A DNA stretch of 42,783 nt from Mycobacterium sp. 1164985.4 (GTDB lineage: Bacteria > Actinomycetota > Actinomycetes > Mycobacteriales > Mycobacteriaceae), in NCBI RefSeq assembly GCF_001668575.1, contig NZ_LZMD01000005.1, forward strand, positions 1 through 42,783. Reading direction: 5' to 3'. The position numbers and the translations under genes were made by a program. Shown in pieces: positions 23,518 to 33,082 of the stretch (positions are counted from its first letter, which is position 1; every line of letters begins with the position of its first letter). Below the pieces are notes generated by a model. The model saw nothing but the letters and a program-made list of their open reading frames with translations. It did no database searches and had not been told where the DNA came from.

Positions 23518-23865
23518 CACATACCAACCTCTGCCTTGATTGCCTGTAGCGACAGTGATGCCCGTGGTCAGCGGGGCCGAAACCCTCGGCGACCTCTGAA
23601 TACATCTGCCGATCGTTATCTGCGCGGCGACGGTGATGCGCCAAGAACCCCAGGTGGGCAGGGTCGACGCCGCGGGCGACTTCGAAAAGCCGCTCTACCA
23701 TGCCGAACCGGTCACCATTTGGAAACGGCGCGGTGCGGCGTGGCGTGTCGTCGACAACTGCCTGCTGATATTAACGCGGTCGTACGACGCGACCTCGGTA
23801 CGGCATGCAAGGTCTGCTGCCTCGGTTGAACGAAAGTGTGAGCGTGAGTGGAGGGATCAACGTCG
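23518..23865. other. Intergenic region upstream of the proline-rich gene
   Basis: These 348 bases lie between divergent genes. A minus frame around 23522-23701 (ERLFEVARGVDPAHLGFLAH) looks slightly protein-like but lacks a proper start, and it continues through the overlapping holin-like gene in a different frame. I do not call it. Promoters for both neighbours should be here. Confidence 0.4.
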
Positions 23866-24384
23866 ATGACGACCTTTAAAGGAGTCAACATCGCGGCAGC
23901 TGTGGGGACTGGATTAATAGGTGCGGCCATTGGGGTGGCGATCGCATTGAGTCCGACTGCCCTGGCCGGGGGGTACGAGTGTGTCGGATCGGCGAGCGGG
24001 CAGGCGCCCGCCGCCGCACCGGGTGCACCCGTCTGTGCTCCGCTGACCGACATGGCCGGTGTGCCGATGGCACTGCCCGGCCCGCCGCCCATCGCGCCGC
24101 CTCTGGTGCCACCCGTCGTGCCACCGCCCTTGGTGCCGCCCGTCGTGCCGCCGCCTCTGGTGCCGCCTCTGGTGCCACCGCCGGTGGTGCCGCCCGTTGT
24201 GCCGCCGCCTCTGGTACCGCCGGTTGCTGGTGCTCCGATCGTGGGCGGCGCCCCGGCAGTGGTCGGCGCTCCGCTCACGGAGATGGGCGGGCTCGCCGGT
24301 AAGGGCAAGGGGGACCCGTCTCGCCCGCCTGCGCCAGGTGCGCCTGTTCCGGGTCAGCCGACTCCGCCCGGGCCTGCGACCTGA
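23866..24384 (+). CDS. Proline-rich exported repeat protein
   Basis: The 172-residue protein opens with a hydrophobic signal (MTTFKGVNIAAAVGTGLIGA followed by AIGVAIALSPTALA). Its central part is built from a degenerate Pro/Val repeat, (PPLVPPVVP)n over about 65 residues, with valine spacing kept constant. Two cysteines flank it early (ECVG, PVCAP), and the end is Pro/Gly-rich (PSRPPAPGAPVPGQPTPPGP). Such rods probably span or extend through the mycobacterial cell wall. ATG 23866 is preferred because the ggaggg Shine-Dalgarno lies within the alternative GTG start at 23848. The repeats are prone to expansion and contraction. An L,D-transpeptidase gene follows. Confidence 0.75.
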   Translation: MTTFKGVNIAAAVGTGLIGAAIGVAIALSPTALAGGYECVGSASGQAPAAAPGAPVCAPLTDMAGVPMALPGPPPIAPPLVPPVVPPPLVPPVVPPPLVPPLVPPPVVPPVVPPPLVPPVAGAPIVGGAPAVVGAPLTEMGGLAGKGKGDPSRPPAPGAPVPGQPTPPGPAT

Positions 24385-24409
24385 TGGCACACCGAGGATA
24401 GTCCCTCCG

Positions 24410-24451
24410 GTTTGGCCCGACGGCGAGGAGCAACTCGTCGTCGGGCCAAAC
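24410..24451 (+). terminator. Long hairpin after the proline-rich gene
   Basis: GTTTGGCCCGACG (24410-24422) pairs perfectly with CGTCGGGCCAAAC (24439-24451). Five further inner pairs (one G-U) give an 18-bp stem with a six-base loop, starting 26 bp after the stop codon. There is no T-run, as often seen in mycobacteria. It should separate this transcript from the L,D-transpeptidase. Confidence 0.75.
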
Positions 24452-24603
24452 ACATTGCTTCACTGGAGATTCCCGCATTTCGATGTGTTGTGGCTGAACC
24501 GTGATGGAGACTTGATCGAATTGCCTACGCGCTCTTGGTCGTAAAGCGCTCGGGCCTGACCTACGATATTGACATCGTTGTAATTCCAAGGGAGGCACCA
24601 AGA

Positions 24604-25470
24604 TTGCGTGCTGCACTTCGGTGTGTTCTTGCCGCCGTTGTCATCGCTTCAAGTGTGGTGGCCGGGCCGGCCGTAGAAGGCTCGGCAGCCGCCACCCAGA
24701 CGGTGAGAAGCGCCATCGCCTCCATTGCGCCCGCGGAGGGTCAAGTAGTTGGTATCGCGCATCCCGTAGTGGTGACGTTCAAGGACACTGTGGTCGACAG
24801 AGCAGTCGCCGAGCGTTCGCTCGACATCACCTCGACGCCCGCGATGACTGGACGGTTCGAATGGCTCGACGCCAGGACCGTTGAATGGGCTCCTGACCAG
24901 TTCTGGCCGGCGCACAGCACGATCGCGCTGTCTGTCGGCGGTATCAAGACCAACATCGCGACGGGTCCCGCGGTGGTCGGTGTCGCCAACATCGCCGAAC
25001 ACACCTTTACCGTCACCATCGACGGCGTTCCGCCTCACGAGCTCCCGTCGCCGCACCACCGCCCCTTCTTCGGCAAGCCGGGCGTCTTCCCGGCCTCGAT
25101 GGGCAGGCCCGAATATCCGACACCCGTCGGGACTTTCCCCGTGTTGGGCAAGGAACGCGACGTGATGATGGATTCGAGCAGTGTCGGCATCCCCGTCACC
25201 GCGGACGACGGCTACCTACTCGACGTGGAGTGGGCCGTCCGGCTCACCAACCGCGGCATCTTCGTTCATTCGGCGCCGTGGGCGATCAATTCGCTCGGCC
25301 ACGAGAACGTCAGCCACGGGTGCATCAGCCTCAGCCCCGAAGACGCCGAGTGGTACTTCGACAACGTCAAGGTCGGTGACCCGGTCATCGTGCAGGAGAA
25401 CAGCATTGAGGTGCCGCGGCCGAGGACCGATCCCGCGAACCCGGAGGTTCCGCGCGTGATCTCGCGATGA
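24604..25470 (+). CDS. L,D-transpeptidase (YkuD domain), exported
   Basis: This 288-residue enzyme makes 3->3 (mDAP-mDAP) cross-links in peptidoglycan in the periplasm. It has a signal peptide (MRAALRCVLAAVVIASSVVA). An Ig-like domain of about 100 residues starts with SIAPAEGQVVGIAHPVVVTF. The C-terminal YkuD domain has the active-site motif HENVSHGCISL with nucleophile Cys240 and its HG pair; FVHSAPWAINSLG precedes it. The architecture matches mycobacterial Ldt enzymes. The TTG at 24604 follows aagggagg at ideal spacing and begins exactly at the signal peptide, so it is preferred to an upstream start at 24535. Its end faces the GAF-ANTAR gene with a 2-bp gap. Confidence 0.93.
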   Translation: MRAALRCVLAAVVIASSVVAGPAVEGSAAATQTVRSAIASIAPAEGQVVGIAHPVVVTFKDTVVDRAVAERSLDITSTPAMTGRFEWLDARTVEWAPDQFWPAHSTIALSVGGIKTNIATGPAVVGVANIAEHTFTVTIDGVPPHELPSPHHRPFFGKPGVFPASMGRPEYPTPVGTFPVLGKERDVMMDSSSVGIPVTADDGYLLDVEWAVRLTNRGIFVHSAPWAINSLGHENVSHGCISLSPEDAEWYFDNVKVGDPVIVQENSIEVPRPRTDPANPEVPRVISR

Positions 25471-25472
25471 GG

Positions 25473-26174
25473 TCAGGATTGCGCTTGGCCGACGATCTCG
25501 TTAGCGATCTTGAGCAGCGGCACGTTGGAGTCCTGAGATAGCTTGCGCAGGAGGTCGAACGCCTGCACCGCGTCGACGCCGTAGCGTTCCATCATCATGC
25601 CTTTCGCCTGGCCGATGGTGTCCCGGCTCGCCAGTGCCTGCCTGAACTGCTCGTCTCGACGTGCGGCGTTCCAGGCCACCGACGAGTGGGCGGCGAAAAC
25701 CAGCCCGAGGCTCCTGGACTCGTCGCCGAAGGCGTCGGGTTCCTCGGAGTAGACGTTGAGCGCGCCCATCGTCTCGCCCTCGATGAACAACTGGAACGCC
25801 ATGATGGAGCGAATGGGAGTCTCCGCCAAGGCATCTCGGCGATACCGTGGGAACCGGTCATCGGTCTGGAGGTCGGCGACGTAGACCACCTTCTTCTCCC
25901 ACGCCGCGGTCAGGCACGGGCCCTCCTGGTGACGCTGCTGGATCTTGTCCAGCAGCATCGGATACAGATGCGTGGCCGCCGGGGTCTCGACGCTTTTCGA
26001 CTTGCGCGTGACGGTGATGCCGGCGTACTGCGCGCCGGGAATCTCGACCGCCGCGTGTTCGGCCAACTCCGCGATGACGGTGTCCGCGTTCTGGCGGCTG
26101 TAGAGCCCGCGCACCAACTCCGCGATGCGCAGATGCGCGTCCTCGCGTTCTTCGGGTTCCTTCGCCATTACCAT
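25473..26174 (-). CDS. GAF-ANTAR transcription antitermination regulator
   Basis: The 233-residue protein has a GAF sensor domain, about 30-165 (YAGITVTRKSKSVETPAATH, SIMAFQLFIEGETMGALNVY). A C-terminal ANTAR domain (about 175-228) is recognisable by REQ-like helix ALASRDTIGQAKGMMMERYG and then FDLLRKLSQDSNVPLLKIA. ANTAR proteins bind paired RNA hairpins and prevent termination. The signal sensed by the GAF domain and the target RNA are unknown. The start at 26174 follows aagaagga; the longer frame to 26204 is less well supported. Confidence 0.93.
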   Translation of the reverse strand: MVMAKEPEEREDAHLRIAELVRGLYSRQNADTVIAELAEHAAVEIPGAQYAGITVTRKSKSVETPAATHLYPMLLDKIQQRHQEGPCLTAAWEKKVVYVADLQTDDRFPRYRRDALAETPIRSIMAFQLFIEGETMGALNVYSEEPDAFGDESRSLGLVFAAHSSVAWNAARRDEQFRQALASRDTIGQAKGMMMERYGVDAVQAFDLLRKLSQDSNVPLLKIANEIVGQAQS

Positions 26175-26298
26175 GCGGAGTCCTTCTTGCTCGATCTCAA
26201 TCACGCGCCGGCCGCAACCGGTCCCGCGGCCAAGCCGTAATTATCGGTGAAGAAAACCACCGTCAGCCCATTTTCACCCGGACCGCAAGTACCGCGTC

Positions 26299-26805
26299 CT
26301 ACAGCGCCCTCAGATACCGTCCGGTCACCACCCGTTGAACCAGCGACGTCACGGGCGAACCCAGCCGGCTCCACCAGGTCGCATGCCGAGAGAACGCCGT
26401 GACCACCGCCGTCACCTCGCCCGAAGCCGGATCGTGGCGGACCAGGAACAACTCTTCGCCCGACTCCGCGTGGCCGGGCAGGGTGCCGTACGCGAACCCC
26501 CGGGCGTCGTGATCGTCGACGACGTACACCACCCGGCACGGCGCCGCGATCGGGCCGAGATGCACCAGAACCTCCGACCCGACCTCCGCGACCTCCGTCG
26601 TCGCCTCGACCCGCACCCCGGCACCGCGCAGCATGCCCCACCGCATTCCGGCGTCCGCGGCGTCCTCGAAGCGGTCGCGGCCATGGCCGATGACGGCTGT
26701 CTTGTGCACATGGTGATACCCGGGCGGCAGCGTGCCCGCGGTGGCGCCCACCTCCGGATACGTCAGCGCGAGCGCCGTCAGATCGCTGAGCTTCACCCGC
26801 GCCAC
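26299..26805 (-). CDS. DUF1990-family protein
   Basis: The 168-residue protein fits DUF1990. [20 protein letters not shown] and [17 protein letters not shown] are followed by [40 protein letters not shown] and a C-terminal [20 protein letters not shown]. The family has a lipocalin/START-like predicted fold and no established reaction. I chose the GTG at 26805. The ATG at 26835 is also possible but would overlap the divergent aldo/keto reductase start. The two genes share a very short or overlapping promoter region and may be co-regulated. Confidence 0.8.
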   Translation of the reverse strand: MARVKLSDLTALALTYPEVGATAGTLPPGYHHVHKTAVIGHGRDRFEDAADAGMRWGMLRGAGVRVEATTEVAEVGSEVLVHLGPIAAPCRVVYVVDDHDARGFAYGTLPGHAESGEELFLVRHDPASGEVTAVVTAFSRHATWWSRLGSPVTSLVQRVVTGRYLRAL

Positions 26806-26833
26806 CTTGCCATCGTCGGCGTACGGTCGGGGC

Positions 26834-27700
26834 ATGACCACCCCTGTCGCGAAAGCATCCGGCACGTTCACGCTCGGCGATCTCACCGTCAACCGCCTCG
26901 GCTTCGGCGCGATGCGGTTGACGGGCAAGGGTGTTTGGGGTCCCCCGCAGGACCGCGACGAATGTCTGCGGGTGCTGCGACGCGCCGTCGAACTCGGGGT
27001 CAACTTCATCGACACCGCGAACTCCTACGGCCCCTTCGTCTCCGAAGAACTGATCCGCGAGGCGCTGCACCCCTACGACGGCATCGTCGTCGCGACCAAG
27101 GCCGGGCTGGTGCGCACCGGCCCCGACGAATGGCCGGTGCTCGGGTACCCCGCGTATCTACGCCAGGAGTGCGAGATGAGCCTGCGGCGTCTGGGCGTCG
27201 ACACCATCGACCTGTTCCAGCTGCACCGCATCGACACCAAATTCCCCGCCGAGGACCAGATCGGCGAACTGCTCAAGCTTCAGCAGGAAGGCAAGATCCG
27301 ACACATCGGCCTATCCGAGGTCACCGTCGAACAACTCGAGGCCGCGCGAAAGGTGGCGCCGATTGTGACGGTGCAGAACATGTACAACGTCAGTGTCCGC
27401 TCGGCCGAGCCGGTGCTCGACGCATGCGAGGCCCAGGGAATCGGCTTCATTCCATGGTTCCCGCTGGCCGCCGGGCCGTTGGCCGCGCCAAACGGGCCGC
27501 TGCAGCGCATCGCCGCCGAGCACCACGCCACCGGATCGCAACTGGCATTGGCGTGGCTGCTCAGGCGCTCGCCGGTGATGCTGCCGATCCCCGGCACCTC
27601 CAAGGTGGCCCACCTGGAGGAGAATGTGGCCGCCGCCGAGATCGAGCTGACCGACGACGAGTTCGACACGTTGAGCAAAGCCGGAGCGTCCGAAGACTGA
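26834..27700 (+). CDS. Aldo/keto reductase
   Basis: This 288-residue NADPH-dependent oxidoreductase has a (beta/alpha)8 barrel. The catalytic tetrad is visible: Asp in [10 protein letters not shown] together with its Tyr, Lys in VVATKAGLV and His in LFQLHRID. The cofactor-phosphate region is [20 protein letters not shown] near the C-terminus. Length is typical of AKR families that act on small aldehydes and ketones; the substrate is unknown. The ATG at 26834 overlaps the divergent DUF1990 region. The thioesterase gene follows after 21 bp, suggesting an operon. Confidence 0.93.
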   Translation: MTTPVAKASGTFTLGDLTVNRLGFGAMRLTGKGVWGPPQDRDECLRVLRRAVELGVNFIDTANSYGPFVSEELIREALHPYDGIVVATKAGLVRTGPDEWPVLGYPAYLRQECEMSLRRLGVDTIDLFQLHRIDTKFPAEDQIGELLKLQQEGKIRHIGLSEVTVEQLEAARKVAPIVTVQNMYNVSVRSAEPVLDACEAQGIGFIPWFPLAAGPLAAPNGPLQRIAAEHHATGSQLALAWLLRRSPVMLPIPGTSKVAHLEENVAAAEIELTDDEFDTLSKAGASED

Positions 27701-27721
27701 CCGAGGCAATACGGTGGACGG

Positions 27722-28339
27722 GTGAGCTCTGAGCAGCACTCCGGCGGTGGCTTCAACCCGCCGGTCGCCACCGATCGCGGCGGACCCGACTACGGACGTT
27801 TCATCGACGCCGTCCGAACGCTGCAGGACCACGCCCGCGCCGCCGACGCCCCAGACGACGTGATCAGCGAGGCGGCCGACCAGATCGAGAAGGTGTCGCA
27901 GCTGCTCGCCCCGTACTACGCCGACGAGTGGTCCTCACCGTCCGGTCGCCGGATGGACCTGCCCGGCCGCGGCAACATCTTGGCGATACCCCTCGACGTG
28001 CGCATCACCGAGGACCAGCGCATCGAGGGCACCGCCCAGTTCCGTCGCTTCCACCTCGGCCGCAACGGCGCGGCGCACGGCGGCAGCGTCGCGCAGCTTT
28101 TCGACGCCCTGCTGGGGTTCACCGCGTTCACGCTGAGCGGCAGCAGGGCTCAGCGCACCGCGTTCCTGCATGTCGATTACCGCAAGATCGCGCACGTCGA
28201 GAGGGAGTTCGAGGTGGAGGCGGGCATCGACCGCCTCGAGGGCCGCAAGATTTTCGTCTCCGGGCGGTTGCTCGACGGCGAGATCGTGCTCGCCGAGGCG
28301 CACGCGTTGTTCGTCAAGTTGAAACCTGGCCAGCCGTGA
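27722..28339 (+). CDS. PaaI-type hot-dog thioesterase
   Basis: The 205-residue product has a hot-dog fold domain in its C-terminal two thirds. FRRFHLGRNGAAHGGSVAQL is the PaaI-like catalytic loop and helix, followed by LDALLGFTAFTLSGSR-like and TAFLHVDYRKIAHVERE strands. It probably hydrolyses acyl-CoA thioesters. About 60 N-terminal residues form a helical extension (SEAADQIEKVSQLLAPYYAD). The GTG at 27722 is the start. Its stop overlaps the next GTG (GTGA). Confidence 0.88.
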   Translation: MSSEQHSGGGFNPPVATDRGGPDYGRFIDAVRTLQDHARAADAPDDVISEAADQIEKVSQLLAPYYADEWSSPSGRRMDLPGRGNILAIPLDVRITEDQRIEGTAQFRRFHLGRNGAAHGGSVAQLFDALLGFTAFTLSGSRAQRTAFLHVDYRKIAHVEREFEVEAGIDRLEGRKIFVSGRLLDGEIVLAEAHALFVKLKPGQP

Positions 28340-28755
28340 ACACCTCCGACGTCAAACAACGCCTCGGACGGTGGCGCGAGCGGGTGCGCGAACGGCGAAC
28401 GGTCAACTTCGGCTACCGGATCGCGGTCGGCGTCGTCGGTGCCGCGGTCCTGGCCCTGGGCATCGTCGCGATCCCGTATCCGGGGCCGGGCTGGGCCATC
28501 GTCTTCGTCGGCCTCGGAATCCTGGCCACGGAGTTCGAGTGGGCGCGACGGCTGCTCACGTACGCCAAGGAGCGCTACGACAAGGCGATGGAGTGGTTTC
28601 ACCGTCAGCACGCCGCCGTGCAGATCATGGGCGGGGTGTTCACCGCACTGGTGGTGTTCGCGACGCTGTGGCTGCTGGGCGCGGTCAGCTTCGCCGCCAA
28701 TCTCGTCGGGCTGGAGCACAAGCTGCTACAGAGCCCTCTCGGCATCGGGTCCTGA
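28336..28755 (+). CDS. PGPGW-motif membrane protein (TIGR02611-like)
   Basis: The 139-residue protein has the PGPGW signature (IPYPGPGWAIVFVGLGILAT) between transmembrane segments, and a later segment ALVVFATLWLLGAVSFAANL. The Arg-rich N-terminus (RLGRWRERVRERRTV) is cytoplasmic. The family is widespread in actinobacteria without known function. Translation is coupled to the thioesterase by a 4-bp GTGA overlap. Confidence 0.85.
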   Translation: MNTSDVKQRLGRWRERVRERRTVNFGYRIAVGVVGAAVLALGIVAIPYPGPGWAIVFVGLGILATEFEWARRLLTYAKERYDKAMEWFHRQHAAVQIMGGVFTALVVFATLWLLGAVSFAANLVGLEHKLLQSPLGIGS

Positions 28756-28831
28756 CGGCACAAGTCGCCGACGGGCACCGATAGCATGGTCGCGTCCTCG
28801 AGTCTGTTGACAATGAACTGGAGAGTCACCG

Positions 28832-30886
28832 ATGAGCGCCGCCCCCAACCGCACCTCAGCAGCCCCGATCCGGGTCGCTGCCGGGACGACCGCGGGGGAG
28901 GCGGTGCGCGAGGCGGGCCTCCCGAGCAGGGGTGCGCCCGATGCGATCGTCGTCGTGCGCGACGCCGGGGGACGGCTCCGCGACCTGTCCTGGGCGCCCG
29001 ACGCCGACGTCGAGGTGACGCCCGTGGCAGCGGACACCGACGACGGTCGCAGCGTCATCCGGCACTCGACCGCACACGTCCTGGCGCAAGCCGTGCAGGA
29101 CCTCTTCCCGGAGGCCAAGCTCGGTATCGGTCCGCCGATCACCGACGGCTTCTACTACGACTTCGACGTCGAGCGGGCCTTCACCCCCGAAGATCTCGCC
29201 GCGCTGGAAAAGCGCATGCGTCAGATCGTCAAAGAGGGCCAGCTGTTCTCCCGCCGCGTCTTCGAGTCGAAAGACCAAGCGCGCGAAGAACTCGCGAACG
29301 AGCCCTACAAGCTCGAGCTGGTCGATGACAAGTCCGGCGACCCCGACGTGATGGAGGTCGGCGGTGACGAGTTGACCGCCTACGACAACCTCAATCCCCG
29401 TACCCGCGAACGGGAATGGGGCGACCTCTGCCGTGGGCCGCACATCCCGACGACGAAGTACATCCCGGCGTTCAAGCTGACCCGCAGCTCGGCCGCCTAC
29501 TGGCGGGGCAGCCAGGACAACGCCAGCCTGCAACGCATCTACGGCACGGCGTGGGAATCGCAGGAAGCCCTCGACAAGTACCTCGAGTTCATCGAGGAGG
29601 CTCAGCGCCGCGACCATCGCAAGCTCGGCGCCGAGCTCGACCTGTTCAGTTTCCCCGACGAAATCGGTTCGGGCCTAGCGGTTTTCCACCCCAAAGGCGG
29701 AATCATCCGGCGCGAGCTCGAGGACTACTCACGACGCAAGCACATCGAGGCCGGCTACCAGTTCGTCAACACTCCGCACATCACCAAGGCCGAGCTGTTC
29801 AAGATCTCCGGACACCTCGACTGGTATTCCGACGGCATGTTCCCGCCGATGCACCTCGACGCCGAGCTCAACCCCGACGGCACGGTGCGCAAGCCGGGGC
29901 AGGACTACTACCTCAAGCCGATGAACTGCCCCATGCACTGCCTGATCTTCCGGTCGCGTGGGCGTTCGTATCGCGAACTTCCGTTGCGGCTCTTCGAATT
30001 CGGCACGGTGTACCGCTACGAGCTGTCCGGCGTCGTGCACGGTCTGACGCGAGTGCGCGGGCTGACGATGGACGACTCGCACATCTACTGCACCCGCGAC
30101 CAGATGCGTGACGAGCTGACCTCGTTGCTGCGGTTCATCCTCGACCTGCTCGCCGACTACGGGCTGACCGACTTCTACCTCGAGCTGTCGACCAAGGATC
30201 CCGACAAGTTCGTCGGTTCCGACGAGCTGTGGGAAGAGGCAACCAATGTGCTGGCCGAGGTGGGCGCCGCGTCCGGGCTCGACCTCGTGCCTGACCCCGG
30301 CGGTGCGGCCTTCTACGGCCCGAAGATCTCGGTGCAGGTCAAGGACGCGCTCGGCCGCAGCTGGCAGATGTCGACCATCCAGCTGGACTTCAACTTCCCG
30401 GAACGTTTCGAGCTGGAGTACACCGCCGCCGACGGCTCGCGCCAACGGCCCGTGATGATCCACCGCGCGCTGTTCGGGTCGATCGAGCGGTTCTTCGGCA
30501 TCCTCACCGAGCACTACGCGGGCGCGTTCCCGGCGTGGCTGGCACCGGTCCAAGTGGTCGGCATTCCGGTCGCCGACGACCACATTCCGTACTTGAACGG
30601 CCTTGCGACGCAACTGAAGATGAGGGGCATCCGCGCCGAGGTGGACGCCAGCGACGACCGCATGGCGAAGAAGATCGTCAACCACACCAACCAGAAGGTG
30701 CCCTTCATGTTGGTGGCGGGGGACCGCGACGTGGAGGCCGGCGCGGTCAGCTTCCGCTTCGGGGACCGCACCCAGATCAACGGAGTACCGCGCGACAAGG
30801 CCGTTGCGGCGATCACCGAATGGATCGCGGGCCGGCAGAACGCCACTCCCACAGCCGAACTGCTCGAGGTGGACACAGCCAAGTGA
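28832..30886 (+). CDS. thrS: Threonyl-tRNA synthetase
   Basis: This 684-residue class II synthetase charges tRNA-Thr. Domains in order: TGS-like N-terminus (about 10-75); editing domain with [10 protein letters not shown] (HxxxH) and CRGPH; class II core with motif 2 around [17 protein letters not shown]; zinc ligands in MNCPMH, DDSHIYC and MIHRALFG; motif 3 in [14 protein letters not shown]; and the anticodon-binding domain from about 570 ([20 protein letters not shown]). The ATG follows ggagag. No T-box leader is visible in the short 76-bp upstream gap. It heads the GTGA-linked chain of PIM genes, an arrangement conserved in mycobacteria. Confidence 0.98.
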   Translation: MSAAPNRTSAAPIRVAAGTTAGEAVREAGLPSRGAPDAIVVVRDAGGRLRDLSWAPDADVEVTPVAADTDDGRSVIRHSTAHVLAQAVQDLFPEAKLGIGPPITDGFYYDFDVERAFTPEDLAALEKRMRQIVKEGQLFSRRVFESKDQAREELANEPYKLELVDDKSGDPDVMEVGGDELTAYDNLNPRTREREWGDLCRGPHIPTTKYIPAFKLTRSSAAYWRGSQDNASLQRIYGTAWESQEALDKYLEFIEEAQRRDHRKLGAELDLFSFPDEIGSGLAVFHPKGGIIRRELEDYSRRKHIEAGYQFVNTPHITKAELFKISGHLDWYSDGMFPPMHLDAELNPDGTVRKPGQDYYLKPMNCPMHCLIFRSRGRSYRELPLRLFEFGTVYRYELSGVVHGLTRVRGLTMDDSHIYCTRDQMRDELTSLLRFILDLLADYGLTDFYLELSTKDPDKFVGSDELWEEATNVLAEVGAASGLDLVPDPGGAAFYGPKISVQVKDALGRSWQMSTIQLDFNFPERFELEYTAADGSRQRPVMIHRALFGSIERFFGILTEHYAGAFPAWLAPVQVVGIPVADDHIPYLNGLATQLKMRGIRAEVDASDDRMAKKIVNHTNQKVPFMLVAGDRDVEAGAVSFRFGDRTQINGVPRDKAVAAITEWIAGRQNATPTAELLEVDTAK

Positions 30887-31473
30887 GCGCCGAAGAGCAC
30901 GCCGACCGCGGCGTCGACAACGAGCACACGGTGGTCGACCGCGGTGCCGGTGAGCCCGACCATCTGCAGCGGCTGTGGACCCCGCACCGCATGAGTTACA
31001 TCGCCGAGGCGCCGATGAAGGGCGGATCGGCGGGTTCGGCTAAGTCGCGTCAGCCGTTCACCGACATCCCCACGATGCCCGACGAGGAGGGTCTCGTCGT
31101 CGCCCGCGGCGAGTCGGTCTACATCGTGCTCAACCTGTACCCGTATAACCCCGGGCATTCGATGGTGGTGCCCTACCGTCGAGTGTCCGAACTGGAGGAC
31201 CTCACACCCGAGGAGAGCCTCGAACTGATCACGTTCACGCAGAGGCTGATCCGAGTGATCAAAGCGGTGTCGCACCCGCACGGGTTCAACGTGGGGCTCA
31301 ACCTCGGTCAGTCGGCGGGTGGTTCGCTGGCCGACCACCTGCACATGCACGTGGTGCCGCGCTGGAGCGGAGACGCGAACTTCATCACGATCATCGGCGG
31401 CTCGAAGGCGGTGCCCCAGTTGCTGCGTGAGACCCGTGAACTGCTGGCCAAAGAGTGGGCGAGACAGCAGTGA
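30883..31473 (+). CDS. HIT-domain protein, probable Ap4A phosphorylase
   Basis: The 196-residue protein has a HIT fold with the triad HLHMHVVPR near residue 152 and the preceding [20 protein letters not shown]. The N-terminal extension contains [13 protein letters not shown]. The M. tuberculosis orthologue at the same place, Rv2613c, has been described as a diadenosine tetraphosphate phosphorylase (recalled), so the same activity is likely here. Its GTG overlaps the thrS stop and its stop overlaps the pgsA GTG, both as GTGA. Confidence 0.92.
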   Translation: MSAEEHADRGVDNEHTVVDRGAGEPDHLQRLWTPHRMSYIAEAPMKGGSAGSAKSRQPFTDIPTMPDEEGLVVARGESVYIVLNLYPYNPGHSMVVPYRRVSELEDLTPEESLELITFTQRLIRVIKAVSHPHGFNVGLNLGQSAGGSLADHLHMHVVPRWSGDANFITIIGGSKAVPQLLRETRELLAKEWARQQ

Positions 31474-32147
31474 GCAACTTCTACCTGATGACCCGGGCGG
31501 CGTACGAAAAGATCAGCACGCCGATCGCCAAGGGCGCGCTGCGCGCGGGCTTCACCCCCGACAGCATCACGATTCTGGGCACCGCCGGGTCCGTGTTGAG
31601 CGCGTTGACGCTGTACCCGATCGGTCAGTTGTGGTGGGGTTCGGTCGCGGTGTGGATCTTCGTGCTCGCCGACATGCTCGATGGGGCGATGGCCCGCCAG
31701 CGCGGTGGCGGCACCCGTTTCGGCGCGGTGCTGGACGCGACCTGCGACCGGATCAGCGACGGCGCCATCTTCTGCGGGCTGCTGTGGTGGGCCGCGTTCG
31801 GAATGCACAGCACCTCGCTGGTCGTCGCGACGGCGATCTGCCTGGTGACGTCGCAGGTGATCTCCTACATCAAAGCCCGCGCCGAAGCCAGCGGTCTGTC
31901 GGCGGAGGGCGGCCTGATCGAGCGCCCGGAACGGCTGATCATCGTGCTGGTCGGCGCGGGTCTATCCGGCCTCTTCGGAGTGGTGTTGCTGCTGCACATC
32001 GCGATGTGGGTGCTGGCGGTGACCAGCCTGGTGACCCTCGGGCAGCGCGTGCACAGCGTGCGCACCTCTCCCGGGGCGATGGACCGCATCGCCAAACCCG
32101 ACTCCACCGCCGCGGGCGGGGACAAACCGGAGGCGGGTGAGCCGTGA
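31470..32147 (+). CDS. pgsA1: Phosphatidylinositol phosphate synthase (CDP-alcohol phosphotransferase)
   Basis: The 225-residue membrane enzyme condenses CDP-diacylglycerol with inositol-1-phosphate to give phosphatidylinositol phosphate, the precursor of PI, PIMs, LM and LAM. The CDP-alcohol signature D-G-x2-A-R-x8-G-x3-D-x3-D is complete, from LDGAMARQRGGG to FGAVLDATCD. Several TM helices and the inositol-type motif SYIKARAEASGL are present. The GTG at 31470 gives an N-terminus ([20 protein letters not shown]) that lines up with known PgsA1; a GTG at 31455 is less likely. It sits between the HIT and patA genes with 4-bp overlaps on both sides. Confidence 0.96.
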   Translation: MSNFYLMTRAAYEKISTPIAKGALRAGFTPDSITILGTAGSVLSALTLYPIGQLWWGSVAVWIFVLADMLDGAMARQRGGGTRFGAVLDATCDRISDGAIFCGLLWWAAFGMHSTSLVVATAICLVTSQVISYIKARAEASGLSAEGGLIERPERLIIVLVGAGLSGLFGVVLLLHIAMWVLAVTSLVTLGQRVHSVRTSPGAMDRIAKPDSTAAGGDKPEAGEP

Positions 32148-33082
32148 CGACCACCCCCTCGGGACCGACGGCCAGTGCCAACCCTCTGGGTGGCCGGTTG
32201 GCGGACTGGGGGTATGCCGCCGGCTGGCGGGTGGTGCGCGCGATGCCGGAGTTCTTCGCCCGCAACACTTTCGACGCCGGCGCGCACTTCGCTGCCCGTG
32301 GCGGCGGGCCCGAACAGCTGCGCAAGAACCTGGCGCGGGTCGTCGGCGTGGCGCCCGAGCAGGTGCCCGACGGCCTTATTCGTGCTTCGCTGGCCTCCTA
32401 CGCCCGATACTGGCGAGAGGCATTCCGGTTGCCGACGATGGACCATGAGGTGCTCGGCCGGGAGTTGGTCGTGGACGACATCGACCGAGTCTGGGCCGCG
32501 CTGGACGCCGGCCGCGGCGCGGTGCTGTCCCTGCCGCACAGCGGCAACTGGGACATGGCCGGAGTCTGGCTGGTGCAGAACTACGGCACGTTCACCACGG
32601 TCGCCGAACGGCTCAAACCCGAGTCGCTGTACAACCGCTTCGTCGAATACCGAGAGGGCCTCGGCTTCGAGGTCGTCCCCCTGACCGGCGGTGACCGTCC
32701 GCCCTTCGAGGTCCTCGCCGAACGGCTACGTGACAATCGGCCGGTCTGCCTGATGGCTGAGCGCGACCTGAGCCGCAACGGAGTCGAGGTGGATTTCTTC
32801 GGCGAACCCACACGCATGCCCGCCGGCTCGGCCAAACTCGCGATCGAGACCGGGGCGGCGCTGCTCCCGGTGCACTGCTGGTTCGAAGGCGATGGTTGGG
32901 GCATGCGGGTCTATCCCGAGATCGACACGTCCTCGCGCGACGTCCCCGCCATCACCCAGGCGTTGGCCGACCGGTTCGCCCGCAACATCGCCGCCCATCC
33001 CGCCGACTGGCACATGATGCAACCGCAGTGGCTGGCCGACCTGTCGGCCGAGCGGCGCGCGAAGCTGGAGGCCAGCCCGTGA
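32144..33082 (+). CDS. patA: Phosphatidylinositol mannoside acyltransferase
   Basis: This 312-residue acyltransferase of the LpxL/HtrB superfamily adds a palmitoyl chain to the mannose at inositol position 2 of PIM1/PIM2 on the inner face of the membrane. The catalytic HSGNWD (H-x4-D) lies near residue 130 in LSLPHSGNWDMAGVW. The second motif MAERDLSRNGVEVDFFGEP, with its Glu, is near 204-222. It fits the patA position between pgsA1 and pimA. The GTG start overlaps the pgsA1 stop by 4 bp. Confidence 0.95.
   Translation: MTTTPSGPTASANPLGGRLADWGYAAGWRVVRAMPEFFARNTFDAGAHFAARGGGPEQLRKNLARVVGVAPEQVPDGLIRASLASYARYWREAFRLPTMDHEVLGRELVVDDIDRVWAALDAGRGAVLSLPHSGNWDMAGVWLVQNYGTFTTVAERLKPESLYNRFVEYREGLGFEVVPLTGGDRPPFEVLAERLRDNRPVCLMAERDLSRNGVEVDFFGEPTRMPAGSAKLAIETGAALLPVHCWFEGDGWGMRVYPEIDTSSRDVPAITQALADRFARNIAAHPADWHMMQPQWLADLSAERRAKLEASP

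Noticed and set aside
23426..23701. Minus frame with LFEVARGVDPAHLGFLAH
   Set aside because: It overlaps the holin-like gene in another frame and has no good start. It could be a degraded gene but is too weak to call.
24100..24230. CRISPR or microsatellite array
   Set aside because: The repetition is the in-frame Pro/Val repeat of a coding sequence, with no spacers of constant length.
26201..27070. 289-residue minus frame
   Set aside because: It is a shifted-frame shadow of the DUF1990 and aldo/keto reductase genes.
28756..28831. T-box leader for thrS
   Set aside because: The 76-bp gap is too short and shows no specifier stem or T-box sequence.
29729..30685. 318-residue minus frame opposite thrS
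   Set aside because: It is an antisense shadow; thrS carries every class II motif.
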